Shown here in pieces: positions 56,701 to 62,287 of a DNA stretch of 64,000 nucleotides (its first letter is position 1; each line of letters begins with the position of its first letter). This DNA is from Proteles cristata cristata (lineage: Eukaryota > Chordata > Mammalia > Carnivora > Hyaenidae): NCBI GenBank assembly GCA_017311185.1, contig JAESUZ010001735.1:558001-622000 (forward strand), in the 5' to 3' direction. The notes under the pieces are model-generated. The model was not told the DNA's origin. It made no database searches and saw only the letters and a program-made list of their open reading frames with translations. Position numbers and translations under genes: made by a program.

Positions 56701-59451
56701 TGGGATCATCTTGTTCTTAGAAAGCTTTCTGCTGATTATTTATCTTTCTTAATTGGTCTGCCCATAGTAAGAGCCAGCACTGGTCATAAAGACACAGACT
56801 TCAGAAGTTCTAGACTCCATTGACAGTTATTTTTCATTGTAAATTAATTGACTGGCTTAAAGATCAGTTTCTGATGATCTACCATGCTTAACCATATGAA
56901 GTCGTTGGGGTTCTGAGCCATCAGGGCTGAAATGATTGTGTACACTGTGGGGGCAGTGAATAAATGCCACTATGGGAAGCTTCTCAGGCAGCAGCCTACC
57001 AGCCTTTCCCTGATGGACACGAATGCCTCTCTTTACAGTTGCTCTTGCCAGTGACTGTGAACATGAATCTTGTTAGTACGTCTTACTTGCATTTCTGCCC
57101 ATATGCAGGGAAGAAGAGCTAGCTGTTGTTTGGCCCTTGGTTTGCCTGGTATTCCCTGGGCTTGGCAATCCATGGGAAGAATGCTCTGGCTTATCAAAAT
57201 TTGTTTTCTGCCAGCATAACAGTGAAACTCCTTTCTTAGTTCCTTGAGCTTCTCCCTGCTTTCTTAGATTGGCTCTTTAGGTGCCTCATAGTGAGTGGAA
57301 ACTGATGACAGTGTTTACATTCAGGCGGTGGTTGCGGGAATCCAGCAGGCTCACGCGGAACAGTTGGCCAACATGAGAATCCAGGATCTGAAAGTCAGCC
57401 TCAAACCCCTGCACTCTGTGAACAACCCCATTCTGAGGAAGAGGAAATTACTCGGGTAACTAAGCTTGTTTTGTGGATTCTTCGTGGTTGGTGTGGCTGA
57501 GTGCAGGATTGGGAGAGGTCAGCCAGGGGCCTGCCCTTTTTCTACATCTTAAGAGGGTGGAGAGGATGGCTTGTTAAATAGCATCAGAGGTTGGAGACAC
57601 TCTATAGTTAATTATTTATCGGAAAAATGTGCTGCCTTATCTTTAGAGTTAACAGCTGTGGAGAGTTGTTTTGAGGTTTCACCTTGTTATTACCTCTCTC
57701 CCAAACTTTTAAAGCACCAAGCCAAAGGACGGTGTTTATATCCACGACCGTGAAAATGGAGCCGAAGATTCAAATGTTGCCTTGGAAAAGCTCCGAGATG
57801 TGATTGCTCAGTGTATTCTCCCCCAGGCTGGTAAAGGTCACGCCATTTACCAATGTTCCGTGTGTGTGAGTGTGTGTGCGTGCGTGTGTGCACACACGCA
57901 CAAACATGCACATGACAGGACTGGTTTAATTTGAGGCTGTCTGTTTCACCTTTGTGTTGTAAGAAAATAATTATGTAAATTACTTAAGTTATAAATTTAT
58001 ATAAATTATTATATAATTGTGTGTGTGTGTATATATATATATACATATATATATATATAAAATTATTCTGTGCCCACTAAAAAGAGAGAGTAGTGGGAAC
58101 TCGGAAAGGTGGTACATTTCATCCCTTTTTTGGTTTTCTGTGAAACTACTGGTTGACATTTAATTGCCAGCATCTCGTGCAGCATGTAGTTTTGTGTTTT
58201 CTTAGTTTGTTAACGAGGGCACAGGATAGAAGATGGAGAATGGAAAAGTGGACAGGGTCAGGATCAGCTTTGTGGAGGTCAGGAACATTTCCAGAGCCTT
58301 TAGAGTGTAAGGCTGTCATTAACTTATGGATATAAAGAGAATACCTTCCAAGTTCAGAAGTGACCCCTGCTGCTACTTGTATCATGGGCAGAGTGTGACT
58401 TGTACATGTCTCCTTTTGACTGAGCTTTCTTTTAATACACTCAGTGGAGTGTCATGGGCTCTTCTCAGCACATGAATGAGAGGTTTCAAGTAGTAGATCA
58501 GAAAACCGTGTAGATTTCTTGAGTTTTAAGAGAACTCACAGTGTACCTCAGCTTCCAAAGTAAGAAATGAGCCTGGGAGAAAGAGGTGGTCCCCTCAGCC
58601 TTGCCCTCTCTTCCTCTCTTGGTCTCAGAGGTTAACCAGGTGTTTTTGCTCGCAGCAGAGTCTGACTCTGCCTGTGCTAAGTGCCAAGTGCTAAGACCCT
58701 GGGGCTATGAGAGGAGTTGTGTGAGGCTGTCAGAGTAAAAGAGTTCAAAGCCCAGAAGTGGCCTCCATGTAATGTAAGGACTAGTACAGCATCTGTGAAA
58801 GTTTTCCCCTTAACTCACCACTTCTTAACAAGCTGGACATCAGGTCTTTCCATCTCTGACACTTCACATCCCATGATGCCACAGGAAAACGCAACTTCTT
58901 CTTCATCTTTATTAATAGGAGAGAATGAAGATGAAAAGCTGAATGAAGTAATGCAGGAGGCTTGGAAGTATAACCGGGAATGCAAACTCCTAAGAGATAC
59001 TCTGCAAAGCTTCAGTTGGAATGGTAGGAAACTTCTCCCTTTCTCCATGAATGCAGAGAAGTGATTGCATGTGGAACATGGAAGATGTCTGGGGGCTGAG
59101 CTGGGGCTGTTGTGAGGGTAAGTGAGTGGAGGCTAGAAAGTGAATGGCATACTCTAGGACAGGGTTAGTCCTACATTAACTGCACAGGCATGGACGTCTG
59201 CCCTCTCACTTGCTTTCCAGAGTTCAGATGAACAGTGTGCTGCAGATTCCACACTGCAGAGCCCCTGTCTCACACCCCTTGGGTACCTTACTGGGTCCCT
59301 GTCAAGAATCTCACCTCCAAACATTTGGAGACTGACTTTTTTTTTTTGCATTTCAGGTCGTGGATTCACAGATAAAGTGGACCGACTAAAACTGGCAGAA
59401 ATTGTGAAGCAAGTGATAGAAGAGCAAACCATGTCCCATGAATCCCAATAA
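14704..59451 (+). CDS. MAPKAPK5: MAPKAPK5: MAP kinase-activated protein kinase 5 (MK5/PRAK), 14 coding exons, 473 aa
   Basis: Ser/Thr kinase of the CaMK-like MK family. It is activated by p38 and by the atypical MAPKs ERK3/ERK4 through phosphorylation of Thr182, and it shuttles between nucleus and cytoplasm. The exons (listed separately) sum to 1422 nt, 473 codons plus TAA, which is the family's usual length. Residues seen in the translation: glycine loop G29-x-G-x-x-G34, ATP lysine K51 in ALKIL, catalytic HRD 146-148 and K150, DFG 169-171, activation-loop T182, and D223-x-W-S-x-G of subdomain IX. Subdomain VIII reads APQ instead of APE, a known trait of this kinase. The C-terminal part has a leucine-rich export-like segment (about 337-349), the RKRK nuclear-localisation/p38-docking motif (361-364), and a charged helical tail, known from the family to bind ERK3/ERK4. 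The start ATG has A at -3. All introns are GT-AG except intron 5 (GC-AG). Identification is very secure. Confidence 0.98.
15587..15717 (+). mobile_element. Older carnivore SINE with target-site duplication
   Basis: Short subtype, 15602-15704 (TGCCTGGCTGGCTCAGTCGG ... ACTAAAAAATAAACC). AATTTTCATTTTCT flanks both ends. Confidence 0.9.
16060..16560 (+). mobile_element. Ancient dispersed repeat, family unassigned
   Basis: TGCCAGGTGCTGTCTTAGGC, ATATTCCAGGCAGTGGGAAC, ACAAAAGCTCTGAGGTATGT: a layout seen in a common old mammalian repeat. No coding frame. Confidence 0.45.
16600..16830 (+). mobile_element. MIR
   Basis: TAAGTTGTTTTACTTCTCTGTCCCTGAATTTGCTC and ATGAGATAAAAACACC follow the MIR consensus. 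Confidence 0.7.
16973..17220 (+). mobile_element. Young-subfamily carnivore SINE with target-site duplication
   Basis: SINE 16988-17205 is bounded by GAAAATATCTGATCT at 16973-16987 and 17206-17220 (15/15). Subfamily marks: CTGACTGCCAGCTCAGAGCC, TTTCAGTCTGTGACTCCC and TAGAAATAAATAAAACATT. Confidence 0.96.
18055..18311 (+). mobile_element. Young-subfamily carnivore SINE with target-site duplication
   Basis: SINE 18073-18293 inside the old L1. TAAATGTTGAGTAATCTT repeats at 18055-18072 and 18294-18311 (18/18). Nearly identical to the copy at 16988. Confidence 0.96.
18797..19430 (-). mobile_element. 5'-truncated L1 nested in the older L1
   Basis: L1 3' UTR (CATCCAAGTTAGCATATGGT) plus the C-terminal part of ORF2 on the reverse strand ([33 protein letters not shown]). 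The frame is shifted between the two pieces. Confidence 0.88.
19600..19812 (-). mobile_element. Carnivore SINE, reverse, nested in L1
   Basis: Tail TTTAAATGTTTACTTATTTT, ending CTGAACCACCCAGGTGCCCC. Confidence 0.93.
21134..23171 (-). mobile_element. 2-kb 5'-truncated L1 with target-site duplication
   Basis: Insert 21149-23156 is bounded by AGGTGTTGAATTTTT (21134-21148) and AGGTGTTTAATTTTT (23157-23171), one mismatch. Reverse-strand ORF2 sequence runs from just before the reverse-transcriptase FADD box (seen intact near 23080-23090) to the C-terminus, in four open pieces (about 22888-23191, 22519-22824, 22074-22406, 21354-21848). Stops and frameshifts make it dead. The L1 3' terminus is at its left end. 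Confidence 0.93.
21901..21946 (-). repeat. 23-bp tandem duplication inside the L1
   Basis: GCTGAACATCATTTCATGTG+TCT occurs twice in a row with one mismatch. A post-insertion slippage event that adds to the ORF2 damage. Confidence 0.85.
24147..24343 (-). mobile_element. Diverged carnivore SINE, reverse
   Basis: Tail TTTAAGTTTATATTTATTTT, GA-rich tract and degraded head (GACTGAGCCATGCAAGGACC). Confidence 0.85.
24480..24973. mobile_element. Tigger/pogo-like nonautonomous DNA transposon
   Basis: Element 24482-24971 begins CAGTCCCCTCATACCCACGG and ends CAAGGGGAGACTACTG, imperfect terminal inverted repeats, with TA on each side (24480-24481, 24972-24973). Inner repeats GGTTTCAGTTGTCTGTGGTC and GTGGTTTCAGGCATCTGCTG fit the Tigger group. 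Flanking L1 sequence is continuous across it. No transposase frame. Confidence 0.75.
25545..25890 (-). mobile_element. L1 3' UTR fragment, reverse
   Basis: ACTAAAGTTAGTTAACATAC, TAAGAGTCTCTTATGGTTTG and AGTGAGATCATGATATTTGT match the carnivore L1 3' UTR and the end of ORF2. Confidence 0.8.
25991..27640 (-). mobile_element. Second old L1, reverse, containing a SINE
   Basis: Restarts at an L1 3' end (AAAATTTACCATCTTAACCA) and runs inward: GGAATTGCCGGGTCATATGG, ATTTTCTCCCATGATGTGGC. A degraded ORF2 piece (130 codons, reverse 26671-27063) contains an [20 protein letters not shown] stretch. Confidence 0.8.
26229..26506 (+). mobile_element. Carnivore SINE with extra 3' sequence and second A tail, between target duplications
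   Basis: SINE 26244-26451 ends in an A-rich tail. About 30 bases of foreign sequence (AGATTTGTAACTGAAAACAA...) and a second A run (26484-26492) follow before the target duplication. The duplication is ATATTGACTACTCTA (26229-26243) and ATACTGACTACTCTA (26492-26506). Confidence 0.85.
29881..29954 (+). CDS. MAPKAPK5: MAPKAPK5 coding exon 2
   Basis: Residues 13-36 plus two bases of Arg37. It contains the start of the kinase domain and the glycine-rich loop (GAGISGPV). The acceptor follows a T-rich tract ending TTTTAATAG, and the donor is GTAAGA. The 15.1-kb intron before it is the longest in the gene. Confidence 0.98.
30361..30595 (+). mobile_element. Carnivore SINE in intron 2, with target-site duplication
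   Basis: SINE about 30374-30583. AGTACAATTCTA before and AGTACAAATCTA after (11/12). It sits 80 bases upstream of exon 3. Confidence 0.92.
30672..30747 (+). CDS. MAPKAPK5: MAPKAPK5 coding exon 3
   Basis: Completes Arg37 and encodes residues 38-62, including the ATP-anchoring Lys51 in the ALKIL motif. The acceptor ends AAATCTAG and the donor is GTATGG. It ends in phase 0. Confidence 0.98.
31302..31399 (+). CDS. MAPKAPK5: MAPKAPK5 coding exon 4
   Basis: Residues 63-94 plus two bases of Arg95. It covers the alphaC region and the [11 protein letters not shown] segment typical of MK kinases. The acceptor is CTTTAAG and the donor is GTAAGA. Confidence 0.98.
31480..31720 (-). mobile_element. CT-rich run and probable old L1 fragment in intron 4
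   Basis: Pyrimidine-rich stretch 31480-31562, then TTTGTAAAATTTCAAACATT and GGTACCCATCACCCAACCTC, typical of reversed old L1 sequence. Confidence 0.45.
32867..32975 (+). CDS. MAPKAPK5: MAPKAPK5 coding exon 5, followed by a GC donor
   Basis: Completes Arg95 and encodes residues 96-131: the hinge ([12 protein letters not shown]) and the following helix, ending VTKQ. The acceptor is CAAACAG. The donor is CAG|GCAAGT, a GC-AG intron. The next GT, three bases further on, would break the frame. The kinase sequence across the junction (VTKQ-IALALQ) is contiguous only with the GC donor. Confidence 0.96.
32976..34588 (+). other. MAPKAPK5: MAPKAPK5 intron 5 (GC-AG), no other gene
   Basis: Opens GCAAGT and closes TTTTCCAG. 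Unique AT-rich sequence with no SINE or LINE recognised, unlike the other long introns. Confidence 0.85.
34589..34678 (+). CDS. MAPKAPK5: MAPKAPK5 coding exon 6
   Basis: Residues 132-161, phase 0 at both ends. It carries the catalytic loop HRDLKPEN, with Asp148 as catalytic base and Lys150. The acceptor has the pyrimidine tract TCTCCTTTTCCAG, and the donor is GTGAGA. Confidence 0.98.
35458..35553 (+). CDS. MAPKAPK5: MAPKAPK5 coding exon 7
   Basis: Residues 162-193. It encodes the Mg-binding DFG (169-171) and the activation loop with Thr182, the p38/ERK3 phosphorylation site. It ends Y-Y-V-A-P-Q, with Gln where most kinases have the Glu of APE. Donor GTAAGC. The following intron 7 is 13.9 kb and repeat-filled. 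Confidence 0.98.
35734..35942 (+). mobile_element. Carnivore SINE (first of three in tandem)
   Basis: GGCACCTGGGTGGCTCAGTT to AAAAATAAATAAACATTTAA. AAAATCAACTTCTTG before it resembles AAAATCAACTACTTT after the second copy, so the second probably inserted in the first one's tail. Confidence 0.93.
35943..36165 (+). mobile_element. Carnivore SINE (second of three)
   Basis: GGGGAACATGGGTGGCTCAG to AAAAATAGATACACATTAAA. Same orientation as its neighbours. Confidence 0.92.
36199..36418 (+). mobile_element. Carnivore SINE (third of three)
   Basis: GGGGGCGCCTGGGTGGCTAA to CAGAAATAAATTTTAAAAAT. Confidence 0.92.
36420..37215 (-). mobile_element. Old L1, 3' part, reverse
   Basis: CACCACAATCAAGATAGAAA, ACCACTGATCTGCTTTCTGT, TTTATCCATTCACTGACTAA. 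Confidence 0.82.
37220..37910 (+). mobile_element. MLT1-type MaLR LTR, TG...CA ends, split by a SINE
   Basis: Begins TGTATTACTTTTTGTTGCTA and ends GCCATTATTCTGCTACCACA. Inner order ACAAACTTAGTGGCTTAAAA, CCTTGCCTTTTCCAGC, ACACACCCAGATAATCCAGG fits MLT1. No internal viral sequence accompanies it, so it is a solo LTR. Confidence 0.8.
37432..37687 (-). mobile_element. Young-subfamily carnivore SINE, reverse, inside the LTR
   Basis: SINE 37449-37670 (AACCACGAACC-type head reads GACTAAGCCACCCAGGCGCC). CCTCTTCTTCCATTTTC flanks it at 37432-37448 and 37671-37687 (17/17). Confidence 0.95.
38010..43583 (+). mobile_element. Degraded, nearly full-length L1 in sense orientation
   Basis: 5' UTR-like part from about 38010 (AGCAGTGCCACCTAGTGGAG), ORF1-like region 38620-39700 with many stops, then ORF2 from about 39800. 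ORF2 endonuclease sequence is seen at 39830-39930 ([11 protein letters not shown]), the reverse transcriptase [11 protein letters not shown] at about 41500, and the C-terminus to about 43290. The RT active-site box (41780-41791) reads F-A-G-Y instead of FADD, so both catalytic Asp are lost. The 3' end is clipped before the usual terminus. A SINE sits in ORF1. Confidence 0.9.
39362..39604 (-). mobile_element. Carnivore SINE, reverse, inside L1 ORF1
   Basis: SINE 39376-39590 with TAGCCAAGAATTCT at 39362-39375 and 39591-39604 (14/14). Confidence 0.95.
43984..44090 (-). mobile_element. Older carnivore SINE, reverse
   Basis: Short subtype: AAGTAATCTCTACACCCAAG ... GACTGAGCCAGCCAGGCACT. An 18-T run follows at about 44096. 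Confidence 0.88.
44213..44436 (-). mobile_element. Carnivore SINE, reverse, full length
   Basis: TTTTATTTATTTCTGAGAGA to GACTGAGCCATCCAGGCGCC. Confidence 0.94.
44449..44655 (-). mobile_element. Carnivore SINE, reverse, shortened
   Basis: SINE about 44461-44644. ATTTCTGATTTA on both sides is the target duplication. Head is diverged (AATGAGCCACCATTGTGCCC). Confidence 0.88.
44943..45157 (+). mobile_element. Carnivore SINE, forward
   Basis: GGGATGCCTGGGTGGCTCAG to AAAGATAAACATTAAAAATA. Confidence 0.93.
45159..45370 (+). mobile_element. Young-subfamily carnivore SINE, forward
   Basis: Directly abuts the preceding SINE's A/T-rich tail. It carries TTTCAGTCTGTGACTCCC and TAGAAATAAATAAAACATT. Confidence 0.95.
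46015..46213 (-). mobile_element. Carnivore SINE, reverse
   Basis: TTTTCAATTTTATTTTAGAG to GACTGAACCACCCAGATGCC. Confidence 0.9.
47037..47194 (-). mobile_element. Carnivore SINE, reverse, shortened
   Basis: TTTTAAGTTAATTTATTTAT to GACTGAGCCACTTTGGTGCC, between L1 parts repeating CAGTCTTTT. Confidence 0.88.
47350..47582 (-). mobile_element. Carnivore SINE, reverse
   Basis: AATTAATTTATTTATTTATA to GACTGAGCCACCCAGGTGCT. Confidence 0.9.
48545..49225 (-). pseudogene. RPS2P: RPS2 processed pseudogene (ribosomal protein uS5), 5'-truncated, in MAPKAPK5 intron 7
   Basis: The reverse strand translates in pieces to ribosomal protein S2. Segments include [18 protein letters not shown], then [52 protein letters not shown] and [19 protein letters not shown], in the parent's order. 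No introns interrupt it. A reversed AATAAA near 48553 and a short 3' UTR are retained, so it is a retrocopy. The Gly/Arg-rich N-terminal part is missing, and the frame shifts at least twice, including between the KLLMAG and LWKETV segments. It cannot make the protein. It sits antisense to the host gene, next to an L1. Confidence 0.93.
49279..49306 (+). repeat. (TTTTG)n run
   Basis: About five TTTTG units, 110 bases upstream of exon 8. Confidence 0.85.
49415..49495 (+). CDS. MAPKAPK5: MAPKAPK5 coding exon 8
   Basis: Residues 194-220, the insert between subdomains VIII and IX (begins [12 protein letters not shown], ends TPYTYNK) that marks the MK family. The acceptor is TTCTGACAG, with a poor pyrimidine tract, and the donor is GTAGGG. 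Both ends are phase 0, so skipping would remove 27 residues without a frameshift. An RPS2 pseudogene ends about 190 bases upstream. Confidence 0.97.
49496..51811 (+). other. MAPKAPK5: MAPKAPK5 intron 8, no other gene or clear repeat
   Basis: 2.3 kb of largely unique sequence. Frames of up to 124 codons (reverse 50045-50419) and 105 codons (reverse 49518-49835) show no recognised domain and no conservation cue. Confidence 0.7.
51812..51999 (+). CDS. MAPKAPK5: MAPKAPK5 coding exon 9
   Basis: The largest coding exon: residues 221-282 plus two bases of Lys283. It contains D-L-W-S-L-G (subdomain IX) and the GYPPFYSKH segment of the kinase C-lobe. Strong acceptor (TTTTTTCTTTCAG) and donor GTGAGT. 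Confidence 0.98.
52792..53062 (+). mobile_element. Young-subfamily carnivore SINE in intron 9, with target-site duplication
   Basis: SINE 52809-53045. AAGAATCTGTGTGTATA at 52792-52808 and 53046-53062 (17/17). Confidence 0.96.
53273..53591 (-). mobile_element. Carnivore SINE, reverse, with tail grown into a TTCC microsatellite
   Basis: SINE body 53388-53577. GATTCTTTTCT at 53273-53283 and 53581-53591 is the target duplication, so the tetranucleotide run lies inside the insertion, at the tail. Confidence 0.88.
53312..53388 (+). repeat. (TTCC)n microsatellite
   Basis: About 13 uninterrupted TTCC units, plus imperfect flanks. Likely polymorphic. Confidence 0.95.
53981..54238 (+). mobile_element. 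Young-subfamily carnivore SINE in intron 9, with target-site duplication
   Basis: SINE 53997-54222. TAATTTTGTAGTGATT at 53981-53996 and 54223-54238 (16/16). Confidence 0.96.
54626..54746 (+). CDS. MAPKAPK5: MAPKAPK5 coding exon 10, with a weak donor
   Basis: Completes Lys283 and encodes residues 284-323, the end of the kinase domain (subdomain XI, LDHPWL) plus SAQLMMDK. The acceptor is TCTCCACAG. The donor is AAG|GTTTTG, which departs from the GTRAGT consensus at four intronic positions. Reading on into the intron stays open for 49 codons (see findings). Confidence 0.97.
54747..54902 (+). promoter_or_regulatory. MAPKAPK5: Possible intronic polyadenylation exon (read-through of exon 10)
   Basis: The exon 10 frame continues 49 codons past the weak donor to TGA 54894-54896. 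AATAAA (54897-54902) follows at once. Use would give a 372-residue protein with the kinase domain but without the RKRK signal or the C-terminal binding region. Inferred from sequence only. Confidence 0.4.
54903..57324 (+). other. MAPKAPK5: Rest of MAPKAPK5 intron 10, no gene seen
   Basis: Mostly unique. 56510-56760 looks like an old reversed LINE or LTR fragment (ATAAACATGGGATCATCTTG). No SINE. Confidence 0.6.
57325..57455 (+). CDS. MAPKAPK5: MAPKAPK5 coding exon 11
   Basis: Residues 324-366 plus two bases of Gly367. It encodes the regulatory region just after the kinase domain: a leucine-rich export-like segment (337-349) and the basic RKRK motif at 361-364, used for nuclear import and p38 docking. 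The acceptor is TTTACATTCAG and the donor is GTAACT. Confidence 0.98.
57715..57836 (+). CDS. MAPKAPK5: MAPKAPK5 coding exon 12 (long form; short form ends at 57830)
   Basis: Completes Gly367 and encodes residues 368-407 plus one base of 408. The acceptor is CAAACTTTTAAAG. Two donors lie six bases apart: GTAAAG at 57831 and GTCACG at 57837. The downstream one adds the dipeptide Gly-Lys (residues 406-407); both keep the frame. Confidence 0.96.
57861..57904 (+). repeat. GT/GC alternating tract with 22-bp palindrome, intron 12
   Basis: Alternating purine-pyrimidine run starting 24 bases after the downstream exon 12 donor. 57880-57901 is a perfect palindrome (GTGCGTGTGTG then CACACACGCAC). Confidence 0.95.
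58018..58062 (+). repeat. (GT)n(TA)n microsatellite, intron 12
   Basis: Seven GT units run into about 14 TA units with one TACA interruption. Confidence 0.9.
58919..59023 (+). CDS. MAPKAPK5: MAPKAPK5 coding exon 13
   Basis: Residue 408 (two bases) to 442 plus one base of 443. Charged, probably helical stretch beginning [15 protein letters not shown], part of the C-terminal region that binds ERK3/ERK4 in this family. The acceptor is TTTATTAATAG and the donor is GTAGGA. Confidence 0.98.
59357..59451 (+). CDS. MAPKAPK5: MAPKAPK5 coding exon 14 and stop codon
   Basis: Completes Gly443 and encodes residues 444-473, ending SHESQ, with TAA at 59449-59451. The acceptor follows a long T run (TTTTTTTTTGCATTTCAG). 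Basic and helical ([19 protein letters not shown]). Confidence 0.98.
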
Positions 59452-59726
59452 TGACAACTTCAGACTTTTTTTTAACAATTTGAAAAGTTATTCTTTAATG
59501 TATAAAGTAATTTTTATGTAAATTAATAAATCATAATTACATTTCCACATTACTTAAAGACACTGTATAGATTTAAATACAGGACTTACTCATAGTATAG
59601 TTTATTTGTTTGTTTTTAAGAAAAGCCCAGTTCCTAGAGATATACTATTACTCTAGGACTGTTTTCTCATATGTTTGTAAGATGACAGATGGTACTGTCA
59701 AACAAGATTGTTTTATTTGTAATAAA
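59452..59726 (+). promoter_or_regulatory. MAPKAPK5: MAPKAPK5 3' UTR with two poly(A) signals
   Basis: AATAAA at 59525-59530 (74 bases after the stop) and at 59721-59726 (270 bases after the stop). The intervening sequence is AT-rich and carries no repeat. Which signal is used, and whether a longer form exists using later AATAAA motifs (for example 61598-61603), cannot be told from sequence. Confidence 0.7.
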
Positions 59727-61952
59727 GTGTACAAAAATCATTTGCCAGTGATAGACAAAGGGCCGACTATACTGACCTGTCCAGTAAACATTTGAATCAA
59801 GTACTGTGGAATCTGATTTTACTCACCCTGTGTGTTTGCTTTCTGCACCATTGGTAGATTAGCTCTGGGGCCAAAAAAATTTTGTGGATCCATGTTGCAG
59901 ACTGCCTGCTGGAACCCACAGGATGCCAACTCCCATGATGGAAGGGGCAAGGAGCTAAGCCCTCATTTCTCTTGTCTCTAATTCCTTAGAAGTGGTAACA
60001 TTTCCTTTTTTATTTTTATTTTTTTGTCATATCTTTTAAAAGATATGGTGGGTTGCTTAAATCTGACAGGATTTTGAGTTTATTCTTTTCATGTAGAACT
60101 AGAGCTTTATTCTGCTTCTCTGAGGTCCTGCTCAGTCCTCTTCCCTTCCCCACAGGCCTCACCAAGCTCCGTTGCTGCTGCTTCCTTTTTTCTGTTCTCC
60201 TGGTCCTTTTTATCAGATAATTTTTCTGAGAAAGGTACATATCATGTAAACTGGACTATTGGATTAGCATCTAAGATGGTCCAGTTTTTTCTCCTAAAGC
60301 TGCCCTTTTACTCTTTGATGTTTCAGCCTGCACTTCATGTTGGCATCCCCAGGCTATGTCTGTTTCGTTCAGTGTCATTCATTTTCAGGAAGGGTGGTTT
60401 TGGCCCAGAGGTCAGCTGTTTGAATGGAAAAGAAGGCTGGATGCTTTTTTAGTTTTCTGTTATGCACATGGGCTTCCATAACAAACCATTATTTGTTTGT
60501 TTGTATGTTTATCAGTTTTTGGTGGGTCCTGTGTTGGTAAATAGAAGAGCTAACAGGCAAACTCCAATTCACAGAGCAGAGGAAGACAGTCGCAGGTACA
60601 GTTCTTCACTTTTGTCCTGTCACATTCTCTTTAATCAAAATTGACCTCATAGACTTTACTTCTTTTCTGATTCGTCCACTTTGCTGAACATGTCCTCAGG
60701 ATGACATCTGGTTAGTGTGCATCGTGTGTATGTGACTGACTGAAAATAACATGATAAAAACACAAAGCATCTTACAAGGATTACCTTATTATATTGGGTA
60801 ATAGGTATTTTTTTTGCGGTAAGGCTCCTTAATCTTAGGTGACTAATAACTCTTGTAATAACTCTCCCCATAAGGAGAATTCAGTGCTTTTAAATGTAGT
60901 AAAATCGAACAGTGAGGCAGCAGACAAAAACAAAATGTTTTCTTATTTATTGACCAGAAGACTTAGCTGAGAGTTGAATTAAGGGTTGAATTAAATTGTT
61001 GTTTTTTAGTGAAATGCAGTCTTACAGATCGCTTATTGAAATCAGGAAAAACACTGCACTTATTTCTAGAACAACGGAACGAATGTTCGCCTGTTGTTTT
61101 TCTCAGGGCAGAGGTATTGGCTGGAGGGAGGAAGGCCATAGTAAATTTTGTCACTCTTTTTCTTCAGAGTAAACCTCTGGTATGCCCAGTCTACCATTAA
61201 CTTCTCAATTTGTTATCAGGGTACCTTCTTCCAAAGACTCTGGATGATTTTTTTCCCCTTTAGCGTGTGGTGAATTTTAGGCATGATCTAAAAGGACAGC
61301 CACAACAGTGCTTCCTTTTACTCTAAGCAACAGTTGCCCACGTTTTAGTCATGCCAGGCCGAATGAATCTGGCCCCGAAAAGAAGTGCTGCACCCACCTA
61401 TGCCCACGTGAGAGCTCCATGCTGGATGCTGCTGAATACCCTGGAGGATAGTCTAGCTGTTATAATGCAAATAGTCCTTGACAGAACAGTAGTTCCCAAA
61501 GGACTCAGCACTGTTTGTGGTCCTCAAAGTGCAGTTTTGCTTGTGGAGTTTGTAGGCCAGTAGCAAATTCTGCTTTGACATGCCAACCAGATTTCCTAAT
61601 AAAGCAAATTTCACATGTAACTGGATGTGAAACAAAATCATCTTCATCTTTTCCTGCCTCTAAATGCCTATACCTGCAGGCAGTTCACGTTGTAAGAACA
61701 GTTCTTCTAGGCAGGAGATTAGTCTCCAGTTTTCCTACATGATTTGCTATCCCTCTGTTTAACTAAAACCATTACTTTCCACTCCAATGCCTGTAGACTT
61801 GAACATGGTTATAAATGTGCTTGACGTATAACAATTTGTGTATCTTTCTGGTTAATTGTATAAGCATAGGAGAATACCTGTCAGAAATCTGTTTGAAACA
61901 CAGGAGGGTAGCTTTTTAGCTTATTAAAGCTAGAAGTAGATACGCTTTTTAT
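59727..61952. other. MAPKAPK5 3' flank, no gene seen
   Basis: 2.2 kb of unique AT-rich sequence with small frames only. It could be part of a longer 3' UTR. No SINE or LINE recognised. Confidence 0.55.
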
Positions 61953-62055
61953 GGGCACCTGGCTGGCTCAGTCAGTGGAGTGTGCCACTCTTGATCTTGT
62001 GTGGTGAGTTCAAGTCCCACATTGGGCATAGAGTCTACTTAACAAGTGAAAATTT
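61953..62055 (+). mobile_element. Older carnivore SINE, forward
   Basis: GGGCACCTGGCTGGCTCAGT ... GGCATAGAGTCTACTTAA, short subtype. Confidence 0.9.
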
Positions 62056-62079
62056 TTTTCTTTAAATATATAACTTTAA

Positions 62080-62287
62080 AAAAATTTTTTTAAACGTTTT
62101 ATTTATTTCTGAGAGAGAAAGACAGTGTGAGAAGGGGACGGTCAGAGAGAGAGGGAGACAAAGAATCCGAAGCAGGCTCCATGCTCTGAGCTGTCAGCAC
62201 AGAGCCTGACGGGGGGCTTAAACCCACGAACCGTGAGATCATGGCCTGAGCCGAAGTCGGACGCCCAGCCCAGCCACCCAAGCACCC
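62080..62287 (-). mobile_element. Carnivore SINE, reverse
   Basis: AAACGTTTTATTTATTTCTG to CAGCCACCCAAGCACC. Tail to tail with the preceding copy. Confidence 0.92.
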
